Positions 61,488 to 64,000 of a stretch of 64,000 bases of DNA are shown one piece after another (within the stretch, counting starts at the first letter, position 1; each line of letters begins with the position of its first letter). The notes under the pieces were generated by a model. It was not told the DNA's origin. It did no database searches and saw only the letters and a program-made list of their open reading frames with translations. The translations under genes and the position numbers were made by a program. The DNA lies in assembly GCF_014171595.1 (NCBI RefSeq), contig NZ_CP050451.1:3100001-3164000 (forward strand). Direction: 5' to 3'. This DNA is from Massilia sp. Se16.2.3 (lineage in GTDB: Bacteria; Pseudomonadota; Gammaproteobacteria; Burkholderiales; Burkholderiaceae_D).

Positions 61488-61573
61488 GGAAATATTTCCA
61501 AGAAACCTTTGAACTTAGGAAGTTTCTGCACCTCAAAGATTACGCATTCACTCAATACGTCAGGAAAATTTGC
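61488..61573 (+). promoter_or_regulatory. Diverged copy of the GGAA-N-TTCC leader before the second beta-helix gene
   Basis: GGAAATATTTCC at 61488-61499, AGGAAGTTTCT at 61517-61527 and AGGAAAATTTGC at 61562-61573 ending at the ATG. Spacing and the intervening CCTCAAAG-TTACG-ATTCACT words match the leaders at 59961 and 63575, but the palindromes are less perfect. Confidence 0.5.
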
Positions 61574-63100
61574 ATGAAAAAGCACCTCACCGCAGTAAGC
61601 TCGTTCCGCCTCAATCCGGTCACCCGTGCCACCGCTGCCGCCATGCTCAGCTTGTGCGCCGCCACGGCCACGCAGGCTGCCGATCGTTACCCGACGGACG
61701 GCGAGGGCACAGCCTCCGCCGGCTACTCCGCTGCCTACCGGTCCCCAGCTGCACGCCAGGTTGTCGATGCTTACCGCACCTTGCTGCACCGTATGCCAGA
61801 CAGTGCCAGCCTGGCCTACTGGACCAGGCTGATGGGCCGCGGGATGACGATCGCGCAGGTCGAAGCCCGCCTCAAGCAAACCGACGAATACCGCAAGCGC
61901 GTATCGCCGCCACCGGTCGCTCCCAAACCGACGCCCACGCCACCGCCCGCGCCAGCTCCGACGCCAGCCCCGCCGCCTGCGCCGACCCCGACGCCGCCGG
62001 CGCCAGGCCCGACGCCCATCGCACCCGGCGCACCGCTCGCCACGCCGAGCACCACCTACCATTATTATGTGTCGCCGACCGGCTCCGATACCGCTGCCGG
62101 CACCAGGACAGCCCCGTTCAAGACCCTGGCACGTGCGGCCAAGGCGGCGCTAAAGCCAAGCACGACCGTGTTCGTGGCACCCGGTACCTACGACGGTGGT
62201 TTCAAGACCACGGCCAACGGTACGGCCAATGCGCGTATTTACTGGGTGTCGACCACGAAGTGGGGCGCGAAGATCGTCCCGCCGGCAAATTCGGCCAACA
62301 AGACCGCCTGGGATAACCGCGGTAACTACGTCAGCATCGTGGGCTTCGAAGTCGACGGTTCGAAGATCCGTAGCGGTACCAAGTGGACGCTGGGCATCTA
62401 TACCGGCGGTTCGTACAACGTCATCGAAGGCAACCATGTGCACCATACCGCCACCACCATCGCCTGCAGCAGCGCGGGCGGTTCGGCGATCGGCGTCGAC
62501 AGCTACTACAAGGGCGTGAAGAGCGATGTCATCGGTAACGTCGTGCACGACATCGGCCCGGCCGGCTGCACCTATGTCCAGGGCATCTATCACAGCACGT
62601 CCGGCACCATCATGAACAACGTGGTCTACCGCGTGGGTTCCGCAGCGATCCACCTCTGGCACGATGCAAACAACGTCAAGATCGTCAATAATACGGTGAG
62701 CTCGTCGGTCTTTGGCATCATCGTCGGTGGCGGCGATTACTACTTCACCTCGGCAGGCGCGAACAATGTTGCTGTCTACAACAACATCGTCTACGACAAC
62801 AAGTACGGCATCTCGGAGCAGGGCAAGACAGGCAGCGCCAACAGCTACAAGAACAACCTGGTCTACAAGAACACGACCTACGACTGGCAGCTGCGCAATG
62901 GCCTGAAGCATAGCGGTACGATTTCGTCGGATCCGCTGCTGGCCGGCTACTCGCGAACCGCCGCCTCGCCGAACTTCAAGCCGAGCACCAGTTCGCCAGT
63001 TATCGGACGCGGCATTGCAAGCTATGCACTGCCTGCCGACATCGACGGCCGCCCGCGTAACGCCTCGACGGGTTACGACATCGGCGCCTACCAGCACTAA
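61574..63100 (+). CDS. Secreted beta-helix protein with N-terminal DUF4214 domain
   Basis: 508 residues. Signal peptide ending near TATQA, a DUF4214-type helical domain (VVDAYRTLLHRMPDSASLAYW, residues 56-76, through IAQVEARLKQTDEYRKRV), a Pro/Thr-rich linker of about 45 residues (PTPTPPPAPAPTPAPPP), then the same beta-helix as its neighbours (YYVSPTGSDTAAGTRTAPFK ... TGYDIGAYQH). DUF4214 is found in surface-layer and exopolysaccharide-associated proteins. The domain replaces the short linker of the first gene. Frame intact. Confidence 0.92.
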   Translation: MKKHLTAVSSFRLNPVTRATAAAMLSLCAATATQAADRYPTDGEGTASAGYSAAYRSPAARQVVDAYRTLLHRMPDSASLAYWTRLMGRGMTIAQVEARLKQTDEYRKRVSPPPVAPKPTPTPPPAPAPTPAPPPAPTPTPPAPGPTPIAPGAPLATPSTTYHYYVSPTGSDTAAGTRTAPFKTLARAAKAALKPSTTVFVAPGTYDGGFKTTANGTANARIYWVSTTKWGAKIVPPANSANKTAWDNRGNYVSIVGFEVDGSKIRSGTKWTLGIYTGGSYNVIEGNHVHHTATTIACSSAGGSAIGVDSYYKGVKSDVIGNVVHDIGPAGCTYVQGIYHSTSGTIMNNVVYRVGSAAIHLWHDANNVKIVNNTVSSSVFGIIVGGGDYYFTSAGANNVAVYNNIVYDNKYGISEQGKTGSANSYKNNLVYKNTTYDWQLRNGLKHSGTISSDPLLAGYSRTAASPNFKPSTSSPVIGRGIASYALPADIDGRPRNASTGYDIGAYQH

Positions 63101-63258
63101 GAGCCTATCCCGGTAGTCCGGAGTCGCTGCTGGCGCGCCTGACAAACGCGTGCTGCGTTGCTCGTCGTTGCATGGCCAGCCATGCGGCCTCCTCGCGCCT
63201 TGCCCGCGCTTGCCATGCATCGCCACCAGCTTTCCCCCGGACTACCGGGATAGGCTCT
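63100..63258 (+). repeat. MITE-like element with perfect 22-bp terminal inverted repeats
   Basis: Left arm 63100-63121 and right arm 63237-63258 (AGAGCCTATCCCGGTAGTCC... and its exact reverse complement). The left end includes the last base of the beta-helix stop codon. Inside is a palindromic core ATGGCCAGCCAT with CGTTGC to its left and CCTCCTCG-CGCCTTGC to its right, as in the element at 40766-40868. Confidence 0.85.
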
Positions 63259-63287
63259 AAGCACGGCGACCGACCATCTCGGGCACT

Positions 63288-63321
63288 GCCCGCGCAGCCC
63301 ATCGCTGCGCGGGCTTTTTTT
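63288..63321 (+). terminator. Rho-independent terminator
   Basis: Ten-base perfect stem GCCCGCGCAG/CTGCGCGGGC with a seven-base loop, followed by seven T, about 190 bases after the second beta-helix gene. Confidence 0.93.
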
Positions 63322-63513
63322 CGCCTGGATCCGTGGGCGAGGCATTCAATGCGACACAGAACCGAGTCGTTTCCCGGAGCCATGGCCCGCTCTGCAGACA
63401 CCGGCTGACCGCGCTGCGGTGGAGCGTTCCGGCATCGAGGGCGACGCCGCTTCGCCGTCGGATATCTCCCTGGATTTAACAATCGTCCAGAATCCCGATG
63501 TTCGGTATCCCAC

Positions 63514-63631
63514 AGGAAATTTCCTTTAAGCCTTTGATACTCCTAGAAAATTTATTTGAGAAAAGATTGAACTAAGGAAGTTTCCTACCCTCAAAGGTTA
63601 CGTATTCACTTTTTACGCTAGGAAATTTCCT
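63514..63631 (+). promoter_or_regulatory. Leader with three GGAA-N-TTCC palindromes before the third beta-helix gene
   Basis: Perfect AGGAAATTTCCT at 63514-63525, AGGAAGTTTCCT at 63575-63586 and perfect AGGAAATTTCCT at 63620-63631. In the otherwise similar leader at 59.9 kb the most distal copy has decayed to AGGAATAAACT. Confidence 0.65.
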
Positions 63632-63632
63632 C

Positions 63633-64000
63633 ATGAAAAAGCAAGCCCTCTTCGCCGCCATCGCCATCGCTTTCAGCGCCACCGCCGCCTCGGCAGCCAG
63701 CGTCACCCTGACCGGTTACGACAGCCTGACCGCCACCCCTGGCGGTACCGTGAACGCCACCATCCCGGCCACGACCTATAACTATTATGTGTCGCCGACC
63801 GGCTCGGATACCGCAGCAGGCAGCAAGGCCGCGCCATTCAAGACCCTGGCCCGCGCCGCCAAGGCCGCCATCAAGCCGGGCACGACCGTGTTCGTCGCTC
63901 CGGGCACCTATGCCGGCGGCTTCAAGACCACCGGCAACGGCACCGCGACGGCCCGTATCTACTGGGTGTCGACGACGAAGTGGGGCGCGAAGATCGTGCC
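63633..64000 (+). CDS. Beta-helix protein, 5' part only (cut by window end)
   Basis: First 122 codons of a gene nearly identical to the one at 60019. In the 368 bases shown only three differ, one of which changes a residue (Thr to Ser just after the signal peptide). The signal peptide, DUF1565-type opening and WGAKIV match exactly. The remainder lies beyond the window. Confidence 0.92.
   Translation, partial: MKKQALFAAIAIAFSATAASAASVTLTGYDSLTATPGGTVNATIPATTYNYYVSPTGSDTAAGSKAAPFKTLARAAKAAIKPGTTVFVAPGTYAGGFKTTGNGTATARIYWVSTTKWGAKIV

Overview
The window looks like chromosomal DNA of a high-GC betaproteobacterium, most probably of the Massilia/Telluria group (Oxalobacteraceae). This is inferred from the very GC-rich coding sequence, a PEP-CTERM protein, SugE/Gdx, Ku-based end joining and the protein styles; there is no rRNA marker here to prove it. 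I saw no rRNA, tRNA, CRISPR array, intact insertion sequence or prophage.

Layout. 1-6.7 kb: Ku (cut by the window edge) with a short-chain dehydrogenase, a diguanylate cyclase, a SulP transporter, an acetyltransferase and a PlsC-type acyltransferase. 7-15.6 kb: an arsC remnant, a beta-helix lipoprotein, a thioesterase, an EEP-family hydrolase, a secreted M1 aminopeptidase, SugE/Gdx and a DUF3297 protein. 15.7-29.6 kb: a multi-PAS hybrid histidine kinase, an aspartoacylase-like hydrolase, an acyltransferase-3, GFA, a pirin/azoreductase pair diverging from a LysR gene, two zinc-ribbon membrane proteins, phosphatidylserine decarboxylase and a TonB-dependent receptor. 29.7-33.2 kb: a PEP-CTERM protein with a sigma-54-type promoter, overlapping HD and RNase H-like genes, and two small exported proteins.

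33.4-54.1 kb is the most interesting part: two convergent gene runs carrying two Ser/Thr kinases, a PP2C phosphatase, two FHA-type proteins, a FtsW/RodA-type glycan polymerase and a class B PBP-type transpeptidase. This is the same set of families as the actinobacterial fhaA-fhaB-pstP-rodA-pbpA-pknA-pknB cluster. With them sit a Lon-like (S16) serine-lysine protease without an ATPase, SPFH-like zinc-ribbon scaffold proteins, an SH3 protein and a possible HTH/partner pair. My inference is a phosphorylation-controlled cell-wall system.

54.2-59.8 kb: a glycine-zipper protein, a membrane metallophosphoesterase, an exported M28 peptidase, a DJ-1/PfpI protein and a DUF1566 protein, with several short tandem repeats between them. 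59.8-64 kb: three tandem beta-helix genes, the first and third about 99 percent identical over 440 bp. Their leaders carry copies of a GGAAATTTCC palindrome that also occurs at the PEP-CTERM promoter.

Data caution: roughly 22 genes are broken by single-base frameshifts, mostly in short homopolymers, and the protein family continues cleanly in the next frame. Uncorrected assembly errors explain this best. Coordinates for these genes span the whole inferred gene.
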